Of a DNA stretch of 64,000 nt, positions 46,412-59,306 are shown one piece after another (positions within the stretch are counted from its first letter, which is position 1; the number at the start of each line of letters is the position of its first letter). Source of the DNA: Canna indica. Lineage: Eukaryota; Streptophyta; Magnoliopsida; Zingiberales; Cannaceae. The DNA lies in contig CP136895.1 of NCBI GenBank assembly GCA_034359265.1, forward strand, positions 48,626,001-48,690,000, in the 5' to 3' direction. A program made the translations under genes and the position numbers. The notes beneath the pieces were generated by a model. The model was given only the letters and a program-made list of their open reading frames with translations. It ran no database searches and was not told where the DNA came from.

Positions 46412-49400
46412 TCAACCAATTGAGCACGAAAAAGAACTACCTTGAATACCCCATACGTAGTCCAATTCAATTACATCTGTTAGAACTCCAAAATATTGAC
46501 GATTGTCAGTTTCAACCATTAAACAACTATTTTGTATTTTACGCAATCTTGCTCGTTGTTTGGTATGGAATCTATAACAATTTATAATCAGTCCATCATA
46601 TTTTTTAATTACGGATACTGGACCTTGAGCCAACGCAAGCCGTGAAGTATCACAATTATTTTGTACCATTTCCGACACTTTATCTTGTAACCATAATGCG
46701 AATCTCTCTATGATCCACCTTTGTTGTTGACCATTCGATGCAATTGATAAATTATTTATACGACATTGTTCTTCAAGAAAATGCATGCGAAAATAAAAAA
46801 AATAATAACACCAAGAATCTTAAAATTACTTAAAATATAATTGACATTTAATAACTATTGATACATTTTGTATGATTTAATCATTGGAGTATGCAACAAG
46901 ACATATCTGTGCATTTGTGCATATGTATTTAAATCCAACATATCAATGTGAGCATTGCCAATAAATCGACCACCAGAAGAAAATAAGTAATTTTCAATAT
47001 TTTTAACTTCATAATTTCTCTGCGGTCGATTGAACACCGTTTCAATATTATCAAAATATCATGAACAAAATGTAAGGCATTCATCAACAATGTATCATTC
47101 AGCGATAGATCCCTCTTGTTGTGTTTTATTTCGAACATGAGATTTATATCTCATAAATAACCTATAATATTGATGGTATATAACTATTAATACTTAAAGA
47201 ACATGAGAGATTTAAAAAATATAAATAAAGCAAACCTTTCAATTGGGTACATCCAACGATAATGAACATGACCACCAAGTTTCACCTCTATTGGAAGGTG
47301 AATAATCAAATGCACCATAATAGTAAAAAAACTCGGTGAAAAAAAATTGCTCCATTTTACATAAGAGCAGAGGCACACGTGATTGCAAATCGTCCAGGGT
47401 ACCATGGTCTAAATTGACACTGCATAACTTTTTGAAAAATGTAGAAATCTCTTTAACAATGAGGAGAACATCTTTATGCACAATTCCTCGCAATGCATGC
47501 GGAAAAATATCTTGAAGCAGTATATGTGAATCATGACTCTTCAAGTTTTGTAATCTATGGTCCTTGAGATTCACACATTTAGAAATATTTGATGAGTATC
47601 CATCGGGCACTTTCATATTTTTGATACATGTTAGCATGAGATCTTTTTCAAGAGTGGACATTGAATAAATTGCCAATTGTATATCATATCTACCATTTGG
47701 TAATAATGTTGGATGTAAATGATGTCTTATATTCATGTCTTGCAAATCTAATCGTGCATCCAAATTATCTTTCCCTTTTCCATCAATATCCAATATAGTA
47801 CCAATCAGATTATCACATATATTTTTCTCAATATTCATAACATCCAAATTATGTCGTAATGGATCATGCTGCCAATATGATAATTCAAAAAATATATTTT
47901 TCTTTTTCCACATTCCATAATCTTGCATCTGAAAACTTTGCTAAGTTTGTGTGTCTGCATTAATGCCTTCTGACTCACTATCCAAATTATTTCGAGTGCG
48001 CTTTCTACTTGTGTTGGTAGTTTTGCCATAAACATGTTTAATGTGTTGAATTTGCTCGTAAACAATCTTTGGATCAATTGGCACTGGTGCATTATCATTT
48101 TCTATTGTCCCGTCAAATAATTCAGTGTCTTGACGAAACAGATGTTCTTGTGACAACTATCTACGATGGCCTAGATAACAATATTTTTTTTCGTGATTAA
48201 GCCAACAAGAATTTGTCTTATCACCGCATATGGGACATGCACATCGTCCTTTAGTGCTCCAACCCGATAACATTGCATAGGCTGGAAAATCATTAATGGT
48301 TCACATTAAAGCTGCGCGTAGAGTAAATTGTTCGCCGGAGATACTATCATACGCCGTTACTCCGCTCCACAACAACTTCAATTGAGAAATGAGAGGTTGT
48401 AAGTACACATCAATGTCATTTCCTGATCCCTTAGCGCTTGGAATTAATATTGATAACATTATTGAAGACCTCTTCAAAATGCCCATGGTTCCATATTATA
48501 AGGTATCAATACAACATGCTAAGTGCTATAAGTTATGCTCATTGATCGAAATGGATTAAATCCATCACTTGCAAGACCCAACCTAACATTACGTGAATCA
48601 ACACCAAAGTCTGGATATCTTCTATCAAAAGCTTGTCAAGCTTCTGCATCAGTAGGATGTCGTATGATTCCATCTTTGGTGCGTCTTTTAGAATGCCATC
48701 TCATCGAGCTTGCGATCTTCGATGACATATATAAACAAGTCAGTCTTGGGATAAGTGAAAAATATCGTAACACTTTTGCAGGTTTTTTTTCCGTTCTAAC
48801 TGACTCGTTGATTCATCATTAGTTGAAGAGGAAGTCCATCGAGACGATCCACAAATGTTGCATGTTGATGCTTCCGCAGTTTCATCCATGTATAAAATGC
48901 AATCATTTGGACAAACATGTATCTTTTGATAGAATAAACCTAAATCTTTAACATATTTTTTTGCTTGATAACAAGTTGATGGAAGTGTATTGCCTTCTAG
49001 AAAAGCTTCTTTCAACAATTCTAACAACATTGATAATGACTTTCCAGACCAACCATTAAGAACTTTTATATGATATAATTGAATGATAAATGATGATTTA
49101 CTGTATTTTACACAATTTGGATACAGAGGAACATCAAGATCATCCATCATAGAATGTAAGGAAGGTTCTTGTGGCGGTTCTAATGCATTTGAAGCTTCAT
49201 CAAGATTAACATTTGGTGTTTCATCATTGACATCAATTGGTGTTTCATCATTGACATCAACTAGATTTGATGCCACCATAAACCACATCGGTTTTTTTTA
49301 GTGTGTCATCATCATGATAATGTACTTGTTCGAATGCTTCGGCTCTGTTTGATATATTAAGTTGTGCACCTATTGTTGTATATAAAGGTTCACCATGGTA

Positions 49401-49616
49401 ACACCAAATGGTATATCTCGGTAAAATTTCATTCCGTATTAAGTGCCTTTGAACATCTTTTGGTTTATGATATTTCCTATTGATGCATTTTCTGCACGGA
49501 CATTTCATTGTGCCATCATCATCCAATCCATGATCAATTGCGAACTGAATAAAATTTTTCATGCCTCTCGCATAGGCTTCAGATGCTCGAGGTGTTAACA
49601 TCCAAGTTTTATCCAT
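46412..49616 (-). pseudogene. CACTA-1 TNP2-type transposase (broken)
   Basis: I take ATG 49616 (MDKTWMLTPR), the usual start of the transposase-associated domain, over the ATG 4 codons upstream. That domain has a Cys/His cluster, MKCPCRKCINRKYHKPKDV. Next comes the TNP2 N-terminal region (CVKYSKSSFII, CPNDCILY, CNICGSSRW; 49288-48740). Transposase_21 pieces follow with GSGNDIDVYLQPLISQLKLL (48486-48301) and, after an in-frame TGA where TGG (Trp) is expected, TINDFPAYAMLSGWSTKGR. DUF4218 with NIEKNICDNLIGTILDIDGK lies at 47928-47239 and VHYRWMYPIER at about 47250. DUF4216 closes the protein (YFGVLTDVIELDY, about 46490). All domains are present in order, but several frameshifts and stops make it inactive. 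The family cuts DNA at the CACTA ends. Confidence 0.85.
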
Positions 49617-49628
49617 CTTTGACTTCAA

Positions 49629-50366
49629 AATTGAATTTCAATGTTACTATCAAGGGTATAGTGATATAGGTGGGTCGATCCTATCCCATTCAGCAACACA
49701 TTATTCATATCGCACCTATAATCTCATTTGATCACAATAAGTCACTGAAAATTTCGGCAACATCTCTATTTAGTTCTCCAAGTACGCAAAATATCTGAAG
49801 CGTACTAGAGAACAAAAGAGATGCAACCGACATTCCATTGACATGTGTGATCAAATGAAATTAAATTTGCGATATTAATAATTGTGTTGCTAAACTATCC
49901 AATAAGGGACAATTCGAGATTTATTATTTGAAATATATAAAGTTTGTATATATTATTTAGTAAAATATTAAGTATAATACGCATTCCTCCATATCGAAAT
50001 AAGTATTCAACCTAATATTACAACTAAATTTATAAAATCAATAAATATTTCTCGAACGGGTCTAAGTTCTTGGTAGAAAATTATACATCTCAAATTTTGG
50101 ATAACCAAATTATTTTATTCGGCCTATCATAATTAAGAACGATAAATTATGACAACACAAATCCATTCACAGACGTATCAATATTAAATAAAGAAAAAAT
50201 GCCAAATTGAGAACCCATATGATATTAAATAAATAAAAAGTGCATTCACCAGATCGAGCGAGACATATGATTCTAATTAATGAATTCTATATTTGGTTAT
50301 TCTAATTAATTATACTCTAATACAAGTTTAATCATGTTCCTAGATTATTTTGCCTACATATATAGA
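49629..50366. other. CACTA-1 region upstream of TNP2
   Basis: AT-rich, no ORF. It presumably holds the transposase promoter and leader on the minus strand. No specific motif can be assigned. Confidence 0.45.

Positions 50367-50463
<97 letters not shown>
50367..50463. repeat. (AAT)n microsatellite inside CACTA-1
   Basis: An uninterrupted ATA/AAT trinucleotide run of about 97 bp, about 32 units. The rest of the interval up to the right subterminal zone (50464-51180) is AT-rich without genes. Confidence 0.97.
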
Positions 50464-51221
50464 TAGTTACTAATTTTTATTTGCCTAGAAATTTTATTTA
50501 AGTATGGATAATAAAAATTTAGTTACCCTTTTAAAAAAAATTAACTTCAAATAGCGGTGTCTAAATTAATTTAGGGTTCAATGGATCATTCAATTTTAAT
50601 TACATCTACACATTGACAAATAAAAACAACATGAGACAACCTTAGGCAAATAAAAGCAACATGAGATAAAGAAGTATTTTTGGAAGTTTGTACACAAAGA
50701 CAAATTAAAACAACATAATATAAGAAATATTTTTGGAACTTGATATAAGAAATATATAATAACTTGATATACGACATGTCTTAGTGGAAAATAAGGAGAT
50801 TATAAATAAATTTACTTTATACTAACCTTAGTAAAAAATGGAGGAATTAGAACCAGATTATTTGTAAAACCACATTAGCTTGATGGAGTTGAGCTGGTTT
50901 CATCGGAGGAGAAGAGTGAAAAATCACCCGATTTCATCGGAGCAAGAGGAGATGGGAGAGGAAAGATGAGGAAGAGGGAGGGAAAAAAAACGAGAGAGAT
51001 AAAATTTGAGAAGGATTTTGCTTTATATATTAAACTAAATATTAAAAAATAAAAATAAAAGTTGCAACAGTTGTAACTTCATCTGTAAAAAAAATAAATT
51101 TAATATATAATAATATAAGATTGCTGCAACTGAATTTTCTTTTCAGCTACAGCCAAATGACGTGATCGGCTCACGGGCCGAAATTTTTCAACCCGTGAGG
51201 TGAAGTTTCGATGCTCGCGAG

Positions 51222-51292
51222 GCGTCGAAATGTTTCGACGTCAGCGTGGCATCGAAATGTTTCGATGCCTTTGAGCCTTCGAAATGTTTCAA
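51222..51292. repeat. Right subterminal repeats of CACTA-1
   Basis: Three copies of TCGAAATGTTTCRACG/TCGATG occur close together, alternating with GACG motifs. With the GACG-type repeats of the left end they are candidate binding sites for the element's second protein. Inference from position. Confidence 0.65.
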
Positions 51293-51497
51293 CGCTACAA
51301 AGACGCCATTTTGCCGGATAAAATGACGTCGGCGTCAATTTTTTTTATTGTTGCGCGATTACCACTTTTTACATGTCGACGTTTGATATAAACATCGATA
51401 TGTATAGACTACCGATGCCCAGCCTCCTTTAGACATTTTGACGCCTTCTCTGGACGTAAAAAAATAGGTGTCAGTATTTCGATAGTTTGTTGTAGTG

Positions 51498-51849
51498 TTC
51501 TTTCCAAAACAATTATCTAAAACCTTGAATATTCCAAATGCTTTCAATATTAAAATTTTCGCACATTTGATTCTTTTCATTTTTGAACTACTCTAAGACT
51601 TTTGCTCAAGTATCTTTAAAAATCTAAGAAATCAAGAAATCAATTATCAATACTATGCAAACATAATTTTCTATCATAAATAACTAAAAAATAACTCATT
51701 ACTTCAAAATTATAAATATTTTAGCCACTTAAAATCTTGTGTAGCTACTTACAAATTTTTGCTCAGAAGTTTTTAACTACCTAAAAGAACTAATGAAGTA
51801 GTAATTTTAGTTTTAGAAAAAAAACTAAAATGCTGATATGGGTTGCTAA
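51498..51849. other. AT-rich spacer
   Basis: Nothing recognised between CACTA-1 and the Tourist-like MITE. Confidence 0.6.
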
Positions 51850-52331
51850 GGGGATGTTTGGTTCATTGCAAATGTAAATGCTGCATAGAGCATTTTCATG
51901 CAAAAGCAAATGCCCGTGAATAAAAATTGCAGGCATTTGGTTGACCACAAATAGAGGGATATTATTGCAGATGAGAGAGAGATTGTCTAGGGTGAGAGAA
52001 GCTGGTGCGAGCGAAAGAGATGTTGCGAGCTAGAGGAGAGAGAGGTTAATCCTGAGTGAGAGGAGACTATCACGAGTTAGAGGAAGAAGGAGTTCGCGAA
52101 TGGAAGGAGGCTGTCGTGAGAGTCGTGAGTGAGAAAGGAAGCTGTCATGAGCTAGAGGAAGAGATGAAGCCCTCTCGAGGCTACGAATTTGAATCGCAAG
52201 CTTTTTGGGCTGCAACACATAAAACTTTTAATACTATAATTAACTTAATTGCAACTAATCAAACAATTAAATCAATCAAATACTACAAATATAAATGTTA
52301 GGAGTCTATTTGCAGAGAACCAAGCATCCTC
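51850..52331. mobile_element. Tourist-like (PIF/Harbinger) MITE
   Basis: The termini GGGGATGTTTGGTTC (51850) and, on the opposite strand from 52331, GAGGATGCTTGGTTC are inverted repeats. TAA flanks both sides (51847-51849, 52332-52334), the target duplication of this superfamily. 482 bp, non-coding; the short frames inside are purine-rich artefacts. Confidence 0.78.
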
Positions 52332-52474
52332 TAAATAAATCCATATTATACATAATAAAAAAATTCTAATTTGAGTCGCTTAAAGAGTTCTGCACAAGGA
52401 ATCAATTACTTGTACTACCTAAGCATAATTCTTTGTCATAAATAACTCAAAAACAACTTAATCCTTCAAAATTA

Positions 52475-53045
52475 TAGACAAAAGTCTCTCTTTTTTTCCA
52501 AAAGTAACGGTGTTCTTTCATTAAAAGATCGAAGAGAGTTACATGACTCCAAGAATTGGGTAGAGGACTACATCCAAGTTCACTCCCACCAGGGGAAGGA
52601 GAGGAAACAAATATTATAGTCCATTTGCACTGCTCCAAATGTTGAATGCCAAGGTAGAAATGATATCTACTGAAGGTGCTGATCCTTGGAAGATTAGAGC
52701 ATTCTCAGTCTTCCAAATACTCCAGAGGAAGCAGTAGAATATATAATTCTAGAGCTCTAGGGAATGAGGGAAGATTTGACTGAATGGATGTCCACCATTG
52801 TTTCATTGTTAATGAAGACATGCTGTTGTGATTGATAAATGAAGTTTTCATCCATACCTTCCGAGTGAAACTGCATTGCATGAATAGATGCGAGGGAGTT
52901 TCCTACTATTGAGCACAAAATGGGCATCGATCATCAGGGAGCTGAAGCCGATGACTAATCAAAGCTGATCTCATAGGAAAAGACTCATGCATCAACCTCC
53001 AAATGAAGTGTCGAAGTTTTGGGGGACTCCTAGTCTCCAAATCTT
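52475..53045 (-). mobile_element. 5'-truncated LINE fragment (RT zinc-binding region)
   Basis: A T-run near 52488-52498 marks the 3' tail. Translating the minus strand gives HFIWRLMHESFPMRSALI, then CPFC..., then ETPSHLFMQCSFTRKVW, the zf-RVT region that follows reverse transcriptase in plant LINEs, and ALELYILLLLWSIWKTEN. Stops interrupt it. No TSD was identified. Confidence 0.75.
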
Positions 53046-54665
53046 TTGCCATGGAAATGGGTTAGTGTTAGTCGGTATTTTTCCATTGGCAAGTTTAAAA
53101 ACTAAGGAATCAATAATTTTAGCCACTAAAATAGCGTTTAACCATAAAGAGAACACTATAATACTATTATAAATTACTACAAATAAATTTATATCATGAA
53201 TAAATTAAAAAGATCTCATTTTGAGCCACATATTTTTGAACAAAAATCGTTAGGTGATTTAAAATGGAGGTGACCAAATGCAACAAGGAAAGAAATTTTA
53301 ATTCTGGGGCATTTTGAATATTCAAAATTTTAGGTTATAGTTTTGGGAAAAATTTCATATAATGCTTTTGGAAATTTTCAATTTTATTCTTATGATTTTG
53401 GGAAATTCCTCTTAGATAATAGTAGATGCTTGGATGATCATACACTTCTTAGGTATATATATATATATATATAGGAAAGTTAAATATAAAGGTTCAATTA
53501 ATTTCAATACATAATTAAAGAAAATGCTGATGAAGATATAATGGTCCCATCAAATCTTGTATCTGACCAATAAGTCAATAAATGATCTTCATGTCCTTTA
53601 CTACACAATATAAAATTTATTAATTAGCATATAAATTAGTGTGTATATATGTGTATAGAACAACCAGAACACATTAGTAAAAAAACGAAAAAAAATGGGG
53701 AAAACATATTGGTTCCCTTCCAACTGCCAACACTTGACTTTTTTACGAATTGAAGTCTTAGATATCATGATCTCCTATATATATTAAATTATGCATGTGA
53801 ATATATATAGATGCATCATCCAAGAAAATAACTCATAGACTTTATACACATTTATATATATTTCAAACATACAGATAATGTAGAAGATTTATTCATGCTG
53901 TTCATATATATACGGGCATATGAATGTACTTAGTAAAGAACCATGCATACATATATATATAGCTTGGTTAATATATATATTATTAACATTAAATATCTCA
54001 CGAAGGAACTTTCTTAATCTTTCTATTCTCTTTTACTATACAAATCATGAGAAGTTTCAGCCTCATCCACGCATATATTTAAGTTATATATCTTTCCCAA
54101 AGTGCCAACCTTTACCTAATATGCTTATATATAGATATCTTAATAATGAGACGGCGGCAGCCGGCATGAAGGAAGGAAGGAAGCATATATGCATATCTGA
54201 ATCCAAAAAGCTTAACATAAATAAAATAAAGCACTAGTTTCTTAAGCTCTAAGACTGCTGTTTGTTTCTGTCCCTAATTAAGTATTATTGAGATGAATTT
54301 GAGAGATTTGATACTGAGTGGTGCGTGAGGTATGGGAAGAGATTTGATGCGCGCAGTGGGGGGGGCGTCGCCATCCATGGTGACGAAAGGGAGCGGCGCC
54401 GCTGCTCGCTCCATGTAAATTAATTTAATTGGCTTAATTCCGCGACCATCTCTCCTTCACAAATCAACTGCTGCTATCATCTCTTCTTTCAGTTAAACCC
54501 TAGATTTTGTAATTACCATCGTTTCTACTTTATAAAATGACTATCTCATTTAACTTTTTTTCTTTTTTAAAATTTTATTCATAATTGGATACCTTCTTGT
54601 ATATATAATAATAAAGAAGTTGAATTTAATTTTGCCATTGTATTCTAACATTCTTTCAAACTTAA
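53046..54665. other. AT-rich intergenic, no supported gene
   Basis: Contains short TA runs (about 53455-53473) and a small GC-rich patch at 54340-54415. On the minus strand the patch opens with ATG (54413) and about 46 codons of unknown sequence, MERAAAPLPFVTMDGDAPPT... I cannot call it a gene. Confidence 0.45.
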
Positions 54666-55565
54666 GGTGTTATTTGGTTAGGGAAAATAATTTTTTGATT
54701 TGATTTCAATGAAATTAAAAATTTGATTTCGAAAACTTGATTTAGATTTCTAGTTTTCAGTTTTCTGAAAACGCATTTGATTAAAGAAAACAACATCAAT
54801 TTTAGTTGGTTGAAACAAATGAATATTTATTTAGTTATAAAAAATAATATTAGTTTTTTTTGAACATTTTTAGTAGTAATTTAATTTTTGATTAAATAGT
54901 AAATTAATTCATAAAACTTAATATGATCGTGGAAGAAGGTTGCATATTGTATTTGTAGTTAGTTTACAAAATTAAATATTTGCTAATATGGTTATAAAAT
55001 ATTTGTAATATGTAACTAATTAAGTTATCGATAATTTTTTTTTTCAACTAGATATAAAAATAATTAATAGTTATTATAATTTTTTTTTAAAAATAAGTCC
55101 AATGGTCTAAAATTAATTTTGATTAAATTATAAATAGATTGACTTTAAGAAAATTAAGTTATTTTAAAATTTAGGTTTGAGTCAATTAGATATAAATTGG
55201 TTTAATTAATTTATTAATTTAAGATAATGATTTGAGTTGATAATGATTATTTTTATTTCCATGTTTATAAATTAGATATAGTTTGACTTATTTTTAAAAT
55301 AATTAATTTTATAAAAAAATATTTATAATTACAAAATTATGACTGCATTTTGATAACGAAATCGATAGTCTCGAAATCACAGAAAATAATCTTCTGATGT
55401 TTTTATTTTTATTATGAAAAATTAGTTTCGTTGAAACTTATTTTCATTTTGATTTTGATTCAATTTCATGAAAACACTAAATTAAATATGTTTTCGTAAG
55501 TAATTTTAATTTTAATAAAATTAGAACCATAAAAATAAATTTAGTTTAGCTAATCATACGGGCCC
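54666..55565. mobile_element. Harbinger-like MITE (tentative)
   Basis: The left end GGTGTTATTTGGTTAG and the reverse complement of the right end GGGCCCGTATGATTAG are roughly matching inverted termini. TAA lies on both sides (54663-54665, 55566-55568). 900 bp, very AT-rich, non-coding, with repeated 'AAATTTGATTTCGAAAAC'-style phrases near both ends. Confidence 0.5.
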
Positions 55566-55568
55566 TAA

Positions 55569-55966
55569 ATGTCTCATTCGGCTCCTAAAATTTATACAAC
55601 TATTTTGGTTCAATCTAAACTCTGTATAAGTTGTCATGTCGTTCTATCAACAACAGCCACGTGAGCTAAATTTTGTGGCAAAATACATATCTTTTTCTCT
55701 TATTATTTATTGATGTTTGATTTAATATTTATTTTTCACAAATATTTATCATTCTCATCGAACCCCTTTATTGTTTTTTTTTTGAGCCTTTCGATTACGT
55801 GACTCAACATTCAATTCTTTCTTCTATTCATGCAAACACTATAATCGAGAATTGTTAGTGTTCAAAGAAAACATTATCAACTAATAAAAATCTCAATTGT
55901 TGGCAATTGGCACAGATTTCCTGCTATTTGATGGGCAATTATTTCAAAAAAACTAACGCTTGCATG
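55569..55966. other. AT-rich spacer
   Basis: Nothing recognised between the MITE and the left end of the hAT element. Confidence 0.55.
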
Positions 55967-56177
55967 CAATGGCGGCGGAGCCAAAAATTAAATTGAAAGA
56001 GGGTAAACTCTCAAATGAATAGATACCAAATTTATCAACGATATTGTATATAAAAAAATAAGCATTTTTTATAAAAGATAATTCATCATATTATATATAA
56101 AAATCATTAAAGTCTATAATGCAAAACATATAACATAACTTGAAGTCTTAAACATAAAAAAATACAATAATTCTTCT

Positions 56178-58589
56178 CTACGAGTTTTCATATGTTGATA
56201 AATGAGAACATTGCATAATAATTTCATTGTCTATTGCATTGAAAATATTCTTTACAACACATGTGATCAAACAATCAGACAAGAACTGATCTCCCATACT
56301 ATTGCACAATCGATTCTTCACAATCTTCATAGCAAAAAATGTACGCTCAACTATAGCAGTAGCAATAGGTAAAATTAAGGCTAAAGTGATAAGCCCATAT
56401 ACCAATGAATACAAATCATGCTTCTTATACTTCACAATTTGTGTAGCAAGATTAGTCAATTCAGAAAGATTCAAAAATCCTTGATGTGATGTCATATCAA
56501 TAATATAAGATTCCAATTAATTATCAAGAAGATCAATCTCAACTGATGAGAATTCAACATGATAAAATTCAGTAAGACGAAATAATTTTCTTTTATCAAA
56601 AGATGAGAATGCATCGATTGGACTCAAGCATGCAACACATAGAAGTAATTCCGTGTTCACCTCATTGAAGCGACTGTTAAGTTCTTGAAGCTGCATATCA
56701 ATGATAGTACAAAAAATCTCAACTTTGTAACGATGCAAGTTGGTGTTTCTTTCAACATTGCACCGAGGACGTCCCACAGTCATATATATATCATTCATGT
56801 AAGGAACATTTATATTCATCTTGCTACAGAGCAAAACAATATCTTCCAACAAATTATGTCATCCACTGTCTCTAAAATTTTGTAACCGCTCTTTGGCTAT
56901 TTGTACTGCTTGCATTGAATTCACAATATCTTGATTTTTTTTTTTGCAAAGCCTATGACAACTCATGGGTGATTCCTAAAATATTTTTCATCAAATGAAG
57001 AAAGAATGCGGTATCAAAACATTGTACTCCCTTTGACAAAAGTAATGCCTCACCTCTTTGTTCTCGATTTCCATTTTCTCGAACAAATTCAAGCACAACA
57101 ACAGAAAATAGTTTAATCAAGCTAACAACAGTCATGAAAAATGAACTCCATCTAGTATCACTAGCTCGTTTAAGAGTGGAGATTTGATTCTGTCATGATC
57201 CAGTCTTGATTTCGCCACTTTCAATTCCTTATTGATTGACGCTCTAAAAGAATTTCATGGCGTTTACATGAGCCTCAAATAAAATTCACAACTATTGAGA
57301 GTAAAAGGAAGACCTCACAAATCATATCATGATTTTTAGCCACATCTACAAATGTTAATTGAACTTGATGTGCAAAGCAATGAACATAATATGCACAACT
57401 ATTCTCACTTAGAATCAAAGATTTGAGACCATTGAATTTACCTAACATATTACGTGCCCCATCATAGCCTTGGCCATGTAGTCTTGATATGCTTAGGCTA
57501 TTTGCGGAGAATAGTGCATCAATCTCTGTTTTAAGTGATGAAGAACTCGTGTCAGCAACATGGACAATACCCAAGAGTCGCTCCACCACTTGTCCAAGCT
57601 TGTTCACAAATCGAATAACAATAGCCATTTGCTCTTTAAGTGCTATATCTCGAGCTTCATCTACTAAGATAGAGAATAATGAATCACCAAGCTATTGAAC
57701 AATTACTTTAGAAGTCTCAATTGCACAAGCACACACAATATCACGCTGGGTATTTGGAGATGTCAATTTAACATTCCCAAGACTATTATCTAGAGTGACT
57801 CTCCCAATATCTGCATTGTGATCACTTAAAAACTTTAAGACTTCTAAAAAATTTCCTCGATTGTCTGAATCAGTGGATTCATGATGACCACGAAATGCCA
57901 AACCTTGTCTTAAAAGAAGATGTCCAGTTTCAATAGATGCAAGCAAACAGACTCGGTAGTCACTTCGAGCTTGTTTTGTTTGCTTCTCTATAATTGCTAT
58001 GAGATATTGTCGTTGATTCAAAAGTGTCTCACATTTACTTACAACCTGATTGTGCAAATTATTTGGACCACCAACATGTGCATCTATTTTCTCCTCTCTT
58101 TTTTTCCAATTTCTAAATTCATCTACGACAAAAGCATCCTTGTTACTCTCCAATTTAAACAAATAGCAATAAAAAGCAATAAGCTGCATCTTTCTTTATG
58201 CTGTATTCTAACCAATTTGGATGTTAATCAAACCAAGATTCACAAAACTTTCTCTGAATTTTACCTTGCAATGTTTGTGGAAACTCATAACCACGAGGTT
58301 GACAAGGTTTCTTTTGTAGATATGCTCTTCGAACATTATCTTGAACGTTGGGATGATAATCACTAATTGGATGACGTAACCATGGGTCTACTAGAAGATT
58401 TGCCAAATCAACGTCATACAGTCTTTTTGAGCTACGATTCTCTTCTTCAACTTTCGCATTTATTTCTTTGTTAGCCGAAGACGATGATCCACCTCCAGGC
58501 ATAAATTTTCTTCTAAAATAATTCTTTATATCTACTAAATAAAAATTAATTGGAAATAAGCAATCAAGCAATGAAATCAACTCAAGCAA
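56178..58589 (-). pseudogene. hAT transposase, DUF4371 plus hAT dimerisation domain (broken)
   Basis: The N-terminal piece (58589-58224) has DPWLRHPISDYHPNVQDNVR, KPCQPRGYEFPQ and KFCESWF, the TTF-type zinc-finger region of this family. The next frame (58189-57692) holds the DUF4371 start with QRQYLIAIIEKQTKQARSDY and LLLRQGLAFRGHHES. It continues at 57628-57275 with FVNKLGQVVERLLGIVHV, GQGYDGARNMLGKFNGLKS and YYVHCFAHQVQLT, which are family hallmarks. The end (56852-56178) has the hAT C-terminal dimerisation motif LPIATAIVERTFFAMKIVKN. Frameshifts at about 58200, 57690 and 57270 and a stop at 56517 inactivate it. Some plant relatives are domesticated, but this one is clearly broken. Confidence 0.85.
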
Positions 58590-58895
58590 TCAAGAAATCA
58601 AATAAAAATTATTTAGAATCAAGCAATCAAGCAATTAAATAACAATCAAGCAACTAAATATAATTAAAATCAAACTAAATAGTGTAATCAAACTAAATAA
58701 ATCAAACAATTAAATCAAACTAAAGTTAAGCAATTAAATCAAGCAAATAAATAAACAATGTTATCAAAGTATCAAACTAAGTTAAATTAGTTTCCTAAAT
58801 CCTAAAGATAAAAAAATGGAATTAATGGAACCGAGATTAATCCTAAAGATCAATAAATCCTAAATATAAAAAATTACAGGAATCAAAAATTGAAA

Positions 58896-59300
58896 TCAAA
58901 TAGTAAAATCAATGGAATTAATCGAATAGTGAAATAAAAAAAATTCTAAAATTACCGAACGCGGGACGCGGGATGCTGACTCCTGACTCCGAACTGGCGG
59001 ACGCGGACGCCAGACGCCAGAGATCGGGAGACGCAGTGACGCGGATGCGGGATTGAGTGAGTGGGTGGATGCCGTGTGCAACCATGCAGGAGTCGACGCC
59101 GACGATGGATTGGGCGAGTGGGCGGATCCCGGGATGCGGGACGGCGGCAGACAGGAGATGGGGGGCATGCAGAATGATCGCCTGCCGCCTAGAGTGGCCG
59201 GAGCATGCAGCCGAGCGGTGGTATCGGGAGAATAGGTGGACTGGCGGAGGTCGACATAGTAGATCGAGACTCGGGAGGGAGAGGGGATTAGGTATCGGGA
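58896..59300. other. GC-rich segment adjoining the hAT element
   Basis: Rich in CGCGGACGC/GCGGGATGC-type phrases in overlapping repeats. Frames of 60-150 codons occur on both strands, which is expected from GC-rich repetitive DNA, and none resembles a known protein. Probably the 5' leader of the hAT element on the minus strand. Confidence 0.35.
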
Positions 59301-59306
59301 GAAAGA

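Larger units (their letters stand above)
41962..51497 (-). mobile_element. CACTA (En/Spm) transposon 1, complete, with a nested solo LTR
   Basis: The left terminus is CACTACAACAAA (41962). The right terminus is TTTGTTGTAGTG ending at 51497, its exact reverse complement. Both sides are flanked by TTC (41959-41961 and 51498-51500), the 3-bp duplication expected for CACTA elements. Subterminal zones (41980-42380 and about 51180-51480) carry repeated TATTGACGCC/TCGAAATGTTTCGACG motifs. Two minus-strand genes lie inside: TNP2-type transposase (49616-46412) and a second TNPA-like ORF (46116-42522). A solo LTR (44168-45822) sits inside the second. Both genes have stops or frameshifts. Confidence 0.93.
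55967..59300 (-). mobile_element. hAT element encoding a ZMYM1/TTF-type transposase, decayed
   Basis: The left end CAATGGCGGCGGAGCCAAAA (55967) resembles the CAGTGGCGGAGCC terminus common to this hAT lineage. A minus-strand transposase occupies 56178-58589. The right boundary is approximate: a GC-rich stretch (58950-59290) and then CACTA-related sequence follow, and no matching terminus or 8-bp duplication was found, so the right end may be lost. Confidence 0.65.
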
